Assembly: GCA_019828595.1 (NCBI GenBank)
Contig: JAHQRK010000002.1
Location: forward strand, 558,001 to 622,000
Source: Aphanomyces cochlioides
Taxonomy: Eukaryota; Oomycota; Saprolegniomycetes; Saprolegniales; Verrucalvaceae
DNA length: 64,000 nucleotides
Reading direction: 5' to 3'
Shown here: positions 1 through 9,605 of the stretch, one piece after another
How positions within the stretch are numbered: position 1 is the first letter of the stretch
Layout of the letters: the number at the start of each line of letters is the position of its first letter
The notes under the pieces: generated by a model
The model's database searches: none
What the model saw: only the letters and a program-made list of their open reading frames with translations
What the model was told of the DNA's origin: nothing
Position numbers and translations under genes: made by a program

Positions 1-1
1 T

Positions 2-661
2 CAGTCGCTACCATCGCCACCACTGCCCGAGTCGTCGCTACAAGGGCCAGGCTCACCACAAGATGTTTCGTCGGTAGCGCCGCTCCCCGGAATTTTCTTG
101 GTGTCGGGCAAACTGGGGGACCATGCCGTCAACTCGCCGGAGCATTCTCCACTGCCACAGGACAACGAGTCCGATGATGAGACTCCGTTTGATGCAAGCA
201 CTCCTGGGCCGTTCAGCAGCGACCCCATCGAGGAGCTCAAAAACCAGGTCAATCACATCAATCACATTCTGGCACGGATTGACAAACAGGACGCGGCCAT
301 CATTGAGATGAATGAACGAGTGGCTACACAAACCACCGCCGCGGAGCAGCTCAACAGCCGACTCACCCGACAAAAGGCATCCGTCGACAATGTAGCAAAC
401 AGTGTGGTTCAATATGGGCGAGCTGTGGTCAAGCTCGCAGCCGACTTGGACAACCTTCGACTTGCGGTGCAATCGCAGGGGCGCTCGCCACGCCGTCGTC
501 CAGACGTCGAACTGTGCGGCATGTTGACAAACAAAGGCCATCCTTGTCGCAACTCCTTGGCGCGCTGTCCATATCTTCGCTCTGGGATGCATCCGGCCCA
601 GCCAACTGACAGTCCATCATCCTCACAGACCGAATCTTCACCAGACGAGCCAACAGAATAG
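2..661 (+). CDS. antisense ORF A with coiled coil and Cys-His cluster, partial
   Basis: Open from the left window edge with no ATG visible, ending at TAG 659-661. The visible protein is Ser/Pro/Asp-rich at first, then has a heptad-like region (roughly nt 230-470, IEELKNQVNHINHILARID onward), then an Arg-rich stretch and a C-terminal cluster CGMLTNKGHPCRNSLARCPY ending in H, which could bind zinc. It runs antisense to and downstream of Gypsy-1 pol. Antisense ORFs in this position are known from plant Tat-type Gypsy elements; membership of this ORF in Gypsy-1 is inferred. No family recognised. Confidence 0.5.
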   Translation, partial: QSLPSPPLPESSLQGPGSPQDVSSVAPLPGIFLVSGKLGDHAVNSPEHSPLPQDNESDDETPFDASTPGPFSSDPIEELKNQVNHINHILARIDKQDAAIIEMNERVATQTTAAEQLNSRLTRQKASVDNVANSVVQYGRAVVKLAADLDNLRLAVQSQGRSPRRRPDVELCGMLTNKGHPCRNSLARCPYLRSGMHPAQPTDSPSSSQTESSPDEPTE

Positions 662-927
662 CCATCATAGTCAATTCTCTGAGCAACACGACATCTTCTT
701 TCTTCTTCATTTCCCTTTTCACCATCGTTGTCGCTCATCTTCTTCTGGCCATGGCTCTCAACAACCAAAACAACACTGATCGGATGCACCAAGTGATCGC
801 AGCGGCCAACCAGCAGCTGGGGCAGGCGCTTCCTTCACACCCATCTGGACGACCACAAAACCGAGGTGCAGGCGCGTATTCGGGAAGCCCATCACCAACA
901 AGACACGTTCAGCCACACGCTCGCTGA

Positions 928-1251
928 GCACGCTCAAATCTTTCGCCAGCTGCGGCGCCAAAGGACCGGGAGATTCGCCGGTTGCAGGAGAGCCATACCG
1001 AACTCGCCCAGGGTGTCATGCGGCTGAATGAGTTGCTGGCACAGCACTTGAAACGATATCCCCTTGACCATCGCGATGCCAATCATGATATGAGGGGGCA
1101 CATGGGCGCACCATGTTTGGGGATTACGCCAGGAGATTTGCCTAACACGCCATCATGCTCCCATTACAAGGACGAGTGCCCCTTCGGATACAGCTATCAC
1201 ATCGACGGCCATGGTCCTCGCATTGACTTCCCCGCGTTGCCCCTCGACTGA
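928..1251 (+). pseudogene. coiled-coil ORF fragment in antisense block
   Basis: Open reading stretch without ATG between a TGA at 925-927 and the TGA at 1249-1251. It encodes a short helical region (REIRRLQESHTELAQGVMRL) followed by a Cys/His-containing tail (CSHYKDECPFGYSYH). It resembles the coil-then-Cys/His layout of the flanking ORFs A and C and may be the remains of the same kind of protein. The stretch 662-927 has short coil-coding fragments in shifted frames only. Confidence 0.3.
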
Positions 1252-1385
1252 TCGGCTCGCTTGACACGTTTAGAATCTTCGTAGTATAATCCCATTGGCC
1301 GAAAATACAGGAGCGTTTGTTGATCGATTTCATGAGTCAGTTTGTTCGCGGATTCTGTGCACCGTCCTCGCTAATCAACTGACCG

Positions 1386-1900
1386 ATGCCATCAAAGGGC
1401 TCAGACGGAGCCAAGCCATCGGGCTCACAATCTAACCAGCTCGCACCCCAGCCAGCCGTCATGTCGACCTTTCAAGCCACTTTGAGTATAGCCGCGTCAG
1501 AGCTCAACACCGAGCTTGGAAACCACACTCTGCGCCTCCAAGGGGCCTTCCCTGGTGCCGCCGCTCCGTTAGCCGACCTCCCTTCGCTTGCGCACGCGGC
1601 TGTTGGTACGCTCGCCAACTCCCGGCAGCTGATCAGACGTGACGCTCGAGGGTGGATTCACGATTCGAAGACACGCCAAGAATTCATCTCCATCGCCCAT
1701 TCTTTGCTGCTCAGGAGCAGCCACCAACTTGCAGCAAGCGTCCTAGCCACCGCGCAAGCGACGCAGCGAATCAGGTTCTTGAAGAGCAAGTAGGGGCTCA
1801 AGCAAATCTCATTCAACTACAGGAGAGCCGCATTGAGGCGCAAGGGCGGCAAATCGACGCATTGGAGGCTCAGGTACTAACACCCACTCGCCCTTGTTGA
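1386..1900 (+). pseudogene. antisense ORF B, coiled-coil protein broken by a frameshift
   Basis: Starts at ATG 1386 (MPSKGSDGAKPSGSQ) and reads through an Ala/Leu-rich helical region to a TAG at about 1791. The continuation lies in the next frame, where a clear coiled coil (VGAQANLIQLQESRIEAQGR) runs to a TGA at 1898-1900. The overlap of the two frames near 1740-1790 points to one small indel. Together with ORF C it has the layout N-terminal helices, coiled coil, acidic linker, Cys/His cluster. No known domain recognised; probably an accessory gene of Gypsy-1. Confidence 0.4.
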
Positions 1901-1914
1901 AACGACTCATGTAG

Positions 1915-2610
1915 CTGAAGACCTTGTCGGAGGCGAAGGGGTCTAAGGCCTTGTCAAGCATCGTTGTCGCGCCTGCCAATGGCCAGGATCTCTCCAGCGC
2001 GGGTGTTGACCTCGGTCCACCCATAGACACGCCACCAAGTTCACCTGTTGCGCGCATGCGCGAAGCCATTCGGGAGTCTGTGACGATCGATTCTGACGGA
2101 GCAGCCACACCGTCGGCTGACCAAGATGATGATCTCTTCGCGGCCCCCGCCTCACCCGTGGTGGACAACTCCGATGACTCCGACTATGAGATAGTGGAGA
2201 ACCCGGGAGCCGCGGCAAAGTCGTACTGGGTGTACGAGGACGAAACATCAGTAGAAGCTCAGCGCTACCGCCAAGCCATGCACGAGAAGCTGTGTGACCA
2301 CCGCTACCCTGGGAAGGAAGACCGACACTGCGCTCTACCGCTGGCGGATTGCATGGAACGTAGACTTGGCCACCACGGGGAGCAATGTCGCTGGATCACG
2401 ACGAAGCATGTGGCTCGCTGCAAGGCCCCAATCAAGCAATGTTCCCAACATCGTCAGTGGGCGCCGCAACCACCTCCGGGCACATTGTATCGCCGCGAGT
2501 TTTCCACTCGCCCAAAAGGGATCGTAGCTTGGCGCTTCTATCTCTGCGAATACCAATCTTACAAGCAGGAGTTCACGGGCCCAAACAAAAAGAAGCCACG
2601 CATCATCTAG
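1915..2610 (+). CDS. antisense ORF C with Cys/His-rich C-terminus
   Basis: Open from an in-frame TAG at 1912-1914 to TAG 2608-2610, about 231 codons without an early ATG, so it probably continues ORF B after a further frame break. The N-terminal part is Ser/Pro and Asp-rich (SADQDDDLFAAPASPVV); the C-terminal half has regularly spaced cysteines and histidines (CDHRYPGKEDRHC, then C, HHGEQC, CKAPIKQCSQH), looking like a zinc-binding module. Lys/Arg-rich end. Function unknown; candidate accessory protein of Gypsy-1 encoded antisense to pol. Confidence 0.45.
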   Translation: MKTLSEAKGSKALSSIVVAPANGQDLSSAGVDLGPPIDTPPSSPVARMREAIRESVTIDSDGAATPSADQDDDLFAAPASPVVDNSDDSDYEIVENPGAAAKSYWVYEDETSVEAQRYRQAMHEKLCDHRYPGKEDRHCALPLADCMERRLGHHGEQCRWITTKHVARCKAPIKQCSQHRQWAPQPPPGTLYRREFSTRPKGIVAWRFYLCEYQSYKQEFTGPNKKKPRII

Positions 2611-2955
2611 CCTGAACCAACAACCAAGTTTGGGGCCATCGAACTGGAAGTGGAGCTCTTCGTTGTAGCATAGTGTAATGATTAATGCTCCACCATCTTG
2701 TTCGTCCAATTTTCTTCATAAATCACATGTAATTAAATGCATAACACGCACGTTCCCATCACAAAATCAATCAATTTCCATTCCATTACCAACAATCGGG
2801 CCATTCGATCCACCTGCACATCGTAAAGCCAACCATGCCAAAGTAATCTCAACCAAATAAAGCGTCACAAAACCTGGATAAATGTCAATGTCCGGGGCTT
2901 CCGAACTGGAATCTCGGGGTATCGTGGTCCATTTCAAGTGCCGTTGGGCTGGGAT
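2611..2955. other. gap between antisense ORF C and pol stop
   Basis: AT-richer than its surroundings. No ORF, LTR edge or polypyrimidine run convincing enough to mark a 3' LTR boundary was found. Confidence 0.4.
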
Positions 2956-5900
2956 TTACGCTTGATCGTCGTCCTTCGTCTCCTCCTCTTCGATCGGGTG
3001 GAGCTCTTCTTGGACCATCATCGCAAGCCGATCAAACCCGAGGCGCACTCGCTCAAATTCGTAAATCAGCTCAGACGGCGGGATGTTGACGAGCGCTTCC
3101 CATATCCACGGTCCACCCCGGTAAAATTGGACTTCGTACTCCTTCGTGCCTTCCGTGTATCGCACGTTTCGCACAGCCACAACTTGCGGGCGCGAGCCCA
3201 GTACATCGTCGCGGTCGGGTCGTCCGCCAAGAAACGAGTCGTCGGGTAAAGCTAGTTCTTCGTCAAAGTCAATTTCAGGTACGCTTTGCAACAATTCCAC
3301 TGGCCGCTCTAAGTAAACCCGTCGCGGCTTCAGTCGAGAGTCGTGCACAACCGCGTGTAACCGATAGACCTTCCCCGTGTGACGCACACGAGACTCCAGT
3401 TCGCTTGAGTAATCATTGGGACGCGACAACACGCGGAAGGGGCCATGCCAGCGGTGAGCTAACTTGACTTTCACGCCGGGCTTGACCTGGTCGATGTACA
3501 GCCACACTGCATCACCCACTTTGATGCGCTCGTCAACATTTTCAGGCAGTTGCTCGTTGTGGCGACGCGCACGGTTAGCGATGGCGGCAGCCACTAAGTC
3601 TCGGTTCAGAGCATGGCAATACACTTGTTGCTGGTGGACTTGCAATCGCCAGCGATAGGCTTCCGGCTCAGCATCCCAGCGGACTGTCGGCAGGCTCGCA
3701 GTGATCGTGGTGTGGGGGTCCCATCCGTGCATGAGAAAGAACGGAGTCTCCTTGCGCACAACCGACACGGACGTGTTCATCGCAAACACCAGTCTCTCGG
3801 CCCAGTCGTCCCAGTCTATTTGCTTCGGATCCTGGACATAGTGCTTCACGGCACGGATCATCACTTGGATCGATCGCTCGGCAAGGCCATTCGCCTGCGG
3901 ACGGTATGCAAAGGTCGGCATCTGCCGCTGCCACAACATCTCACAGAAATACTTGAACACGTTCGACATGAAGGAGGGGTCGCGGTCATGGCGCAGTTCG
4001 CGGCAGGCTACAAAGCGGCGGAAAACGACTTCCTCGAAGGCGAGAGGGACTGTGTGAGCCGTCCGATTCGGTGTCGCCTTGGTCATGATGAAACCCGTGA
4101 ACATGTCGGCGAAGACAATCAACTGGGTGTTCCCTCTGAACGATGACGGCATGTCGGTCGCAGCGTCCATGCACACCACATCCAATGGGCCTTCCGGGGT
4201 GAGGTTCCCTGGGCTCAAGGCATGAAAATTCGGCGGTGGGCCAGCCTTGTTACAAACGGCACAGTCGGCGACATAGTCCTTCGTATCGGCGTGCATTAGT
4301 CTCCAATAGAAGTGGGCTCTTGCGCGCTCATACGTCCGTTGGAACTTTGCGTGTCCACCCTGAGCGTCGTCATGACAATGAGCCAGCACCATCTTGACCA
4401 GGACTCGCGGGATCACCAACTTCCATTGCATGCGCTCTTCGGGTGATCTCTTCGACGACCACTCGACGCGGTATAGAGCCCCTCGCTCGCCGATTTCGAA
4501 CTGACCGGCTAACTTGGGCAATAGACGACACTCCGTCTCAGTCAGGTGGCTGACCTCGCACCGCAAATAGCACTTAATATTCGCCAACTCTCTCTCTCGG
4601 TCTTGTGCCTTGCTCACTCGGTCTAGTCTCAGTGCAGCCATTTTCTCCATCGGCCTCGCTTGGAACGCCATAATCATCGGGGTTGCAGTGACAGCGGTGG
4701 GATGCAGAAGCTCTGGCACCAGGTTGCGTCGCTGTAGCTCTTCCAGGACCGACTCATCCAGCACTTGCCCTCCAGCACGGTCTTGCAGCGCGAGTCCAGC
4801 CAGCAGATCAGCAGCGCCGTTCCATTCCCGCTTCACGTGGTGAAATTCCACCCCAGTCGCTTGGTCCCTCAGCGCACGGACCCGATCGAGGCAACTCTGC
4901 AGGTGGGACTGCTTGATCTGCATCCACCCCAGTACTTGGTGGATGACTAAGCGGGAATCGCCAAATATCACTGGGTTCGCCAGGCTCAGCCTCAAGGTAC
5001 GCTCCAGAGCCGCAATCAGTCCACTGTACTCCACAAGGTTAACCGTCGTATCGGCGAGGACCCCATTTTCTGCCCACAGTACGCTCCAGCCGGGAAGTTG
5101 CCAAATCACAAAGCCATAGCTTCCGAACTTCTCCTTTGCTTTAATAGCACCATCAAAGGCGATCACCACAGCCCGTTCGTCGGGGTCGAATCGTGGTAAA
5201 GCGGCTTGCCGTTGAGAGACTTGCACATCCTTGGCTTCATTGGGCTTGTACACATCCATATCAGCCAGTGTCGACGCGTCTGGGGGGTGCAGGATGTCCA
5301 TCAAGCGAATCGGCAGGGCCCATCGTTCGTCCAACTCGACCACTTGTTCCACGCGAATCGTCCACGGCGACAAGATTGCAGCCCACGGCAGATGATCGGC
5401 TTTGCCATGCTTGTCAGCCAGGATCCATTTCAAGAGGCCATGGCGACTGTACACCACCAACTGCATGTTACGCAACTCGTAGTAGCAGACCTTAACGGCA
5501 CGCAGCAGAGCGAGAGCCTCTTTTGCCCATTCCTCGTAACGCGGCTCGCCGCCCTTCAGAGTCCGACCACAGAACCTCACGGGATGCAGCACTCCATCAT
5601 AGTCCTGACAGACTGTCGCCGAAATTGCCCAAGTTGTCGTGTACAATAGGATGTGGAACTCTCGGCCAGGGTCGGCATGATGCAGGAGCGGTGTCGACGA
5701 GTTGGCGACCTTCAGGTCAGCGAACGCACGGACAGCAGCGGGCGACACCAAGCCAAGGCGTAGTTCTTCATCCGAGATCTCGTACAGGCAGCTCGCCAAA
5801 ATCGAGTAATTCTCAATAAATCGGCTATAAAAATTCAGCGAGCCCAGGAACGATTGCATATCACGGAGGCACTTCGGGAATGACGCAGCTAGGACAGTAT

Positions 5901-7122
5901 CGAGACTCCGTGGCCTTGCCTCCAATCCTCTGCGGGACACAACATGGCCAAGGAAGTCAGTCGCAAATTTTCCGAACTTGCTCTTCAGGGCCGAGATGCT
6001 CACGCCGAAATAGGTCAAGCGTGCGAGGATACGATCGGTTAGCTCTACGATGCCATCCCACGAATCAGCGCCGTCGCTTATGTCGTCGGCGAACGATGTG
6101 CGGTTGGCCGGCGGTGGAAGCTGCGATAAGTCGCATTTAAATCCCAAGGCAAACATATCCACCGGCTCACCATCAGCATCATCGTCGGCCACCCCTGGTG
6201 GCATGTCCACAAAGCCAAACAACGCGTTCGTAATCATCCGCTGGTATATCATCGGCGCATTCTTGAGTCCTTGTGCCATTCGCGTCCATTCGAAGTGGCC
6301 CAACGCGCAGATGAAGGCACTGACCTTGCGCGCCCGCTTAGTTGCACGTACGACCCAAAACCCGGATGCGTTGTCGAGTGACAAGAACCACTGCATCGCG
6401 TGGAAGTTGGCTAGCATTCCGTCCAGCGTCGGCATCGGTGACCGCATGAGTTCTTGGAGCTCGTTGATGCCCCGGTAGTCGATACAAAGGCGGATGTCTT
6501 TGCCACCCTTCTTGAGGACCAGCACGATCGGGGAGGCCCAAGGCGAATTCGAAAAGGTGATCAGCCCAAAGTCCAACAATCCTCGCAGGAGGTCAAACAG
6601 TTTCTTCAACAGCTCCGGGCGAATGCGCCTTGCTCGTTCAGCCAGCGGCTTTGCCTCACCGATATCGATGTCGCAGACGGCTCCCTTGGCAGGCGGCGGC
6701 AGTCCGTTGCCCGACTTGATAAAGAACTTTCGGTACTTGCGGAGGACGACTCTCATTTTCTCTTTCTCTTCATCGCTCAATTCATCCTCGCCGACGTCCA
6801 GTTGATCAGGGGCGAACGGCTCTACCTCGCGCGGCACTTCAGGGATTATGGCTAGCTGCTGCTCCAATTCTTCAGTTGACAAATCGATTCCTTCGCGCAG
6901 TATTACTTCTTTAGCCATCCGTCGCTGATCCAAATTGTCGGGCATCGTGTCCATCAGGAAGATTGATGGCGGAGGCAGCGTGTCCCGAAAGTGGCAAGCA
7001 TGGTAGCAGAAGACAGCATGCATCCTTGGCTCGGTGGCTTCCACCGGATCCAGCGGCGGTTCATGGTCGTCCACCGATTGTGTAATAGGGGCGTTCGTCA
7101 TCCAGGCCGTAGTCACCGTCAC
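2956..7122 (-). CDS. Gypsy-1 Pol: RT, degenerate RNase H, second RNase H, integrase
   Basis: About 1388 residues to TAA 2956-2958. Order: reverse transcriptase (around 150-470; SNSPWASPIV, LCIDYRGINEL, active site FADD at 344-347); native Gypsy RNase H (488-575) in which the first and third acidic positions are replaced (LLYTTTWA, VVYSRHGLLKW) while E535 remains; a second, complete RNase H (650-780; D657 in FDGA, E698, D722 in GDSRL, D772); integrase zinc finger H917, H924, C954, C957; integrase core D986, D1046, E1082 (35 residues between the last two); GPF-type motif; chromodomain-like end (about 1315-1358). It overlaps the protease ORF by 62 nt in the +1 frame and has no convincing own ATG, so frameshifted synthesis is likely. 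Confidence 0.93.
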   Translation of the reverse strand: MTVTTAWMTNAPITQSVDDHEPPLDPVEATEPRMHAVFCYHACHFRDTLPPPSIFLMDTMPDNLDQRRMAKEVILREGIDLSTEELEQQLAIIPEVPREVEPFAPDQLDVGEDELSDEEKEKMRVVLRKYRKFFIKSGNGLPPPAKGAVCDIDIGEAKPLAERARRIRPELLKKLFDLLRGLLDFGLITFSNSPWASPIVLVLKKGGKDIRLCIDYRGINELQELMRSPMPTLDGMLANFHAMQWFLSLDNASGFWVVRATKRARKVSAFICALGHFEWTRMAQGLKNAPMIYQRMITNALFGFVDMPPGVADDDADGEPVDMFALGFKCDLSQLPPPANRTSFADDISDGADSWDGIVELTDRILARLTYFGVSISALKSKFGKFATDFLGHVVSRRGLEARPRSLDTVLAASFPKCLRDMQSFLGSLNFYSRFIENYSILASCLYEISDEELRLGLVSPAAVRAFADLKVANSSTPLLHHADPGREFHILLYTTTWAISATVCQDYDGVLHPVRFCGRTLKGGEPRYEEWAKEALALLRAVKVCYYELRNMQLVVYSRHGLLKWILADKHGKADHLPWAAILSPWTIRVEQVVELDERWALPIRLMDILHPPDASTLADMDVYKPNEAKDVQVSQRQAALPRFDPDERAVVIAFDGAIKAKEKFGSYGFVIWQLPGWSVLWAENGVLADTTVNLVEYSGLIAALERTLRLSLANPVIFGDSRLVIHQVLGWMQIKQSHLQSCLDRVRALRDQATGVEFHHVKREWNGAADLLAGLALQDRAGGQVLDESVLEELQRRNLVPELLHPTAVTATPMIMAFQARPMEKMAALRLDRVSKAQDRERELANIKCYLRCEVSHLTETECRLLPKLAGQFEIGERGALYRVEWSSKRSPEERMQWKLVIPRVLVKMVLAHCHDDAQGGHAKFQRTYERARAHFYWRLMHADTKDYVADCAVCNKAGPPPNFHALSPGNLTPEGPLDVVCMDAATDMPSSFRGNTQLIVFADMFTGFIMTKATPNRTAHTVPLAFEEVVFRRFVACRELRHDRDPSFMSNVFKYFCEMLWQRQMPTFAYRPQANGLAERSIQVMIRAVKHYVQDPKQIDWDDWAERLVFAMNTSVSVVRKETPFFLMHGWDPHTTITASLPTVRWDAEPEAYRWRLQVHQQQVYCHALNRDLVAAAIANRARRHNEQLPENVDERIKVGDAVWLYIDQVKPGVKVKLAHRWHGPFRVLSRPNDYSSELESRVRHTGKVYRLHAVVHDSRLKPRRVYLERPVELLQSVPEIDFDEELALPDDSFLGGRPDRDDVLGSRPQVVAVRNVRYTEGTKEYEVQFYRGGPWIWEALVNIPPSELIYEFERVRLGFDRLAMMVQEELHPIEEEETKDDDQA

Positions 7123-8362
7123 TTTCGCAGGTTGTACGCAGTTTCCCGTCAGCCGTGAGCAAATGTTTGGGCGATGGAGGTCGCGGTTCCTTCCAGCTGT
7201 TGTCGTCAGCTAACTCAGCCGCAGCTTCTTCCAGTCTCGCTCGGTGGTCGTCGGGGTAGCTCCCTTCCCACGCTTCCGCTTTCCATGCTTGGTATCTCAA
7301 ACTGCTCGTACGCACGATCGGCCGGCTAAGCGGTCGCTCGCCTTGGGCTGAGATTTCCCCGACAACAGTGTTGGCAGACAGAAACACGTTGCGTTCGCTG
7401 ACGTTTGTGACCTTGTAGGCTGCTGGTTTGTCGTCGGCGTCTAACGCAGTGGTAATCCAGCGCACATCGCGATGAACCCAGTATTCCAGTGTCTCTGGCA
7501 TTCCTTCTCGCAGCTTGGGTAAAGGCACAACGATTGATCCACCGGGCGGGATGCTTGCATCGCGGTTCAGGCGCACGTAATTCATGTAACCGCGGCTGTA
7601 GCGGACCGGCTGGTCGTGCAGTTCGACGTACTCGCCTTCAGGTAGGTTCAATTCGCGACGACTCGCATCCACCATGACACCAGCGCGGAACAGGAAGTCC
7701 ATCCCAAGGATGGCGTCGAAGCCAGTGTCCCCAAAGTCGCAGACAGCGATCGGGAAAACGTAAACTAGTCCGCGACCAATGGTCAACTTGATGTCTACGA
7801 TGCCTTGAGTGTTCACAACGGCGGCTCCTCCAAGGCCAGCTATATCAGTCGTCTTCGTTGTGTCCACTTTCAGGCCGAGCTTCTTGACGACCATGGGATG
7901 GATGATGCTCATGTTTGTGCCAGTATCTGCCACGACCACCACTGCTTGGTCCATGATTTGCGCATTTAGGAATGCTTGGCGGGTCATGTCGTTCTCGATG
8001 AACGTTGTATCTTGCCAGTGACCAAAGTGTTCGCCTTCCTTGAACCCGTACTCGTCTGACAGCGCCACGCAGTCGGCAGCCGAGTAGAAAACAAAAGGTC
8101 TGTCGGGAAGGTTGGATGTATTCTTGGTTACTGGGGGAACTTTCAGGAAGCCAACATGGTTGGCGGCATTGGCGTCGCGTCGACTTTTGATTCTGTCTTC
8201 ATTCTTGATTGCTTCTTCAACGCTTGCCGTAACCGCTCGCTCTTGTTGCTTCCGCTTCCATCCACGAATCACTTCAAAAAGCTCTTCGAACTCCGTCAAT
8301 AAGGTTCTGGCGGGGGCTGTTTTTTTTATTTTTCTTGGTTTTTCGATGTTTTTGGGTTTTCG
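7061..8362 (-). CDS. Gypsy-1 aspartic protease ORF
   Basis: Open after the TGA at 8363-8365, about 433 codons, ending TGA 7061-7063. The retropepsin active site is VVVADTGTNMSIIHPMVV with the DTG triad, followed by GLGG and the hydrophobic IILGMDFL-type motif (AILGMDFLFRAG) expected of a retroviral-type protease. Much longer than a bare protease, so flanking parts probably link to Gag and to RT. The N-terminus is Lys-rich, encoded by an A-rich stretch. Separated from gag by 85 nt and overlapping pol in a different frame; both junctions would need recoding, splicing or reinitiation. Confidence 0.85.
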   Translation of the reverse strand, partial: RKPKNIEKPRKIKKTAPARTLLTEFEELFEVIRGWKRKQQERAVTASVEEAIKNEDRIKSRRDANAANHVGFLKVPPVTKNTSNLPDRPFVFYSAADCVALSDEYGFKEGEHFGHWQDTTFIENDMTRQAFLNAQIMDQAVVVVADTGTNMSIIHPMVVKKLGLKVDTTKTTDIAGLGGAAVVNTQGIVDIKLTIGRGLVYVFPIAVCDFGDTGFDAILGMDFLFRAGVMVDASRRELNLPEGEYVELHDQPVRYSRGYMNYVRLNRDASIPPGGSIVVPLPKLREGMPETLEYWVHRDVRWITTALDADDKPAAYKVTNVSERNVFLSANTVVGEISAQGERPLSRPIVRTSSLRYQAWKAEAWEGSYPDDHRARLEEAAAELADDNSWKEPRPPSPKHLLTADGKLRTTCESDGDYGLDDERPYYTIGGRP

Positions 8363-8447
8363 TCATTTTTCAGTTTTTCTTGGTTTTTTGAGTCAGTGTG
8401 CGATGTCCGACGTCCGTCGCGGCTGGGGTATCGCGGTCCCCACGGAC
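8363..8447 (-). other. A-rich gag-protease junction
   Basis: On the coding strand this is an A-rich, low-complexity stretch made of repeated AAAAAC- and GAAAAA-like words between the gag stop (TAA 8448-8450) and the TGA that opens the protease frame. It could host slippage or be a spacer. Confidence 0.4.
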
Positions 8448-9605
8448 TTACAAGTTTAAACAATCCAGGCTGGGCATGTCGGGGATGTCCAGCCTTTGCA
8501 GGAACTCCTTCAGCTCGACAGCTTGTTGACGAGTCGGGCACGGATCGGCTTTGTGATGCGGTGTCGCACAGAGTTGACAAGCCTTGAAGCAGTTGATCTC
8601 CGGGTGCCCCATGCGTTGGCATAGAGTGCAGAAAACCGTCGACCAGCACAAGCCATCCAACTTGAAGTGCATCTTGCCACAGTCACGACATACCTCGCGA
8701 CGCGCCTCATGATTGTTGAGTCCAAGAGCGAAGATTTCAGCGCGCACGGAGTCAGTCGCCGCCGCCACCAACTTGGCCATGTCCGTTGGGGTCACAGCGT
8801 CCAAGTGGTTGACGCGCGGAACCTTTGCACGTTCTTGTCGCTGATTGCCGCTCGGTTGGGCCGTTCCTCGTTGGCTGCGATGCTCTCGTAATGCTTCATT
8901 GTGGCGCTGGTCATTCAAGCACTCCTTCAAGTCGTCCATCGAGGTGAAACGCATCGAGGAGATCCACTTGGCTTGGCTCGGATCCGCCAGCGAGTTGCAA
9001 AAGCACCGTAAGTGGTCGACAAAGTGCTTCCGATTGGTATCGTACTTGAGACCGATCTTCGTGGCAGCCGCGTTGAAGCGGAAGAGGTACTCGCGGATGG
9101 TCTCATTCTCCTTCTGACGCATCGTGTAGTAGACCTCCTGCTTGGGCACCGGACTGAGGATGTACTCGCGGACGAAGCTCGCACGCACGGCCTTCCAAGT
9201 GGATCGTTCGTCAGCCCGCAGCTGGTTGTACCAGTCTTGAACGACTCGACCGACAGTCAGGCGAAACTTGCGCTTTGCCTCGTCGTCAGTCCATCCGCTG
9301 GCGGTCGCATTCTCCTCGAATCGTCGGAGGACACTTGACGCCACATCGGTGCCGTCGGCGGATCCGTTGAATCGCTGCAGCGGCTCGAGCGTGAGGATAT
9401 GCAGACGGGGAGCATTGTTAGAAGGGAGCCCGACAGGCGCAGCGTCCACGTTCCACTCGTCAAGATCGTCCTCGTCTTCCTGCACTTGCGCGGAGGTTTG
9501 GTTGCTTTGCAGCTGCCGCATCATATCTTGATTTTGCCTGACCAACACCGCGATCAATCTTGACTGGTCGTCGGCGGGAGCCAGAGGCAATTCATCGGCG
9601 TCCAT
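8448..9605 (-). CDS. Gypsy-1 Gag with CCHC zinc knuckle
   Basis: ATG at 9603-9605, 385 residues, TAA 8448-8450. Acidic N-terminus (MDADELPLAPADDQSRLIAV), then the retrotransposon Gag core (around residues 90-200; the WYNQLRADERSTW stretch and REYLFRFNAAATKIG are typical), and a C-terminal nucleic-acid-binding region with a perfect CX2CX4HX4C knuckle (CTLCQRMGHPEINC) preceded by CRDCGKMHF and followed by a third Cys/His group. It forms the virus-like particle that packages the element RNA. Confidence 0.9.
   Translation of the reverse strand: MDADELPLAPADDQSRLIAVLVRQNQDMMRQLQSNQTSAQVQEDEDDLDEWNVDAAPVGLPSNNAPRLHILTLEPLQRFNGSADGTDVASSVLRRFEENATASGWTDDEAKRKFRLTVGRVVQDWYNQLRADERSTWKAVRASFVREYILSPVPKQEVYYTMRQKENETIREYLFRFNAAATKIGLKYDTNRKHFVDHLRCFCNSLADPSQAKWISSMRFTSMDDLKECLNDQRHNEALREHRSQRGTAQPSGNQRQERAKVPRVNHLDAVTPTDMAKLVAAATDSVRAEIFALGLNNHEARREVCRDCGKMHFKLDGLCWSTVFCTLCQRMGHPEINCFKACQLCATPHHKADPCPTRQQAVELKEFLQRLDIPDMPSLDCLNL

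Noticed and set aside
2611..2955. 3' LTR of Gypsy-1 directly after pol
   Set aside because: No match to the LTR start seen at 9936 and no purine tract.
3938..4146. Long plus-strand ORFs inside Gypsy-1 pol (for example 3613-4146)
   Set aside because: Shadows of the minus-strand pol frame; no own motifs.
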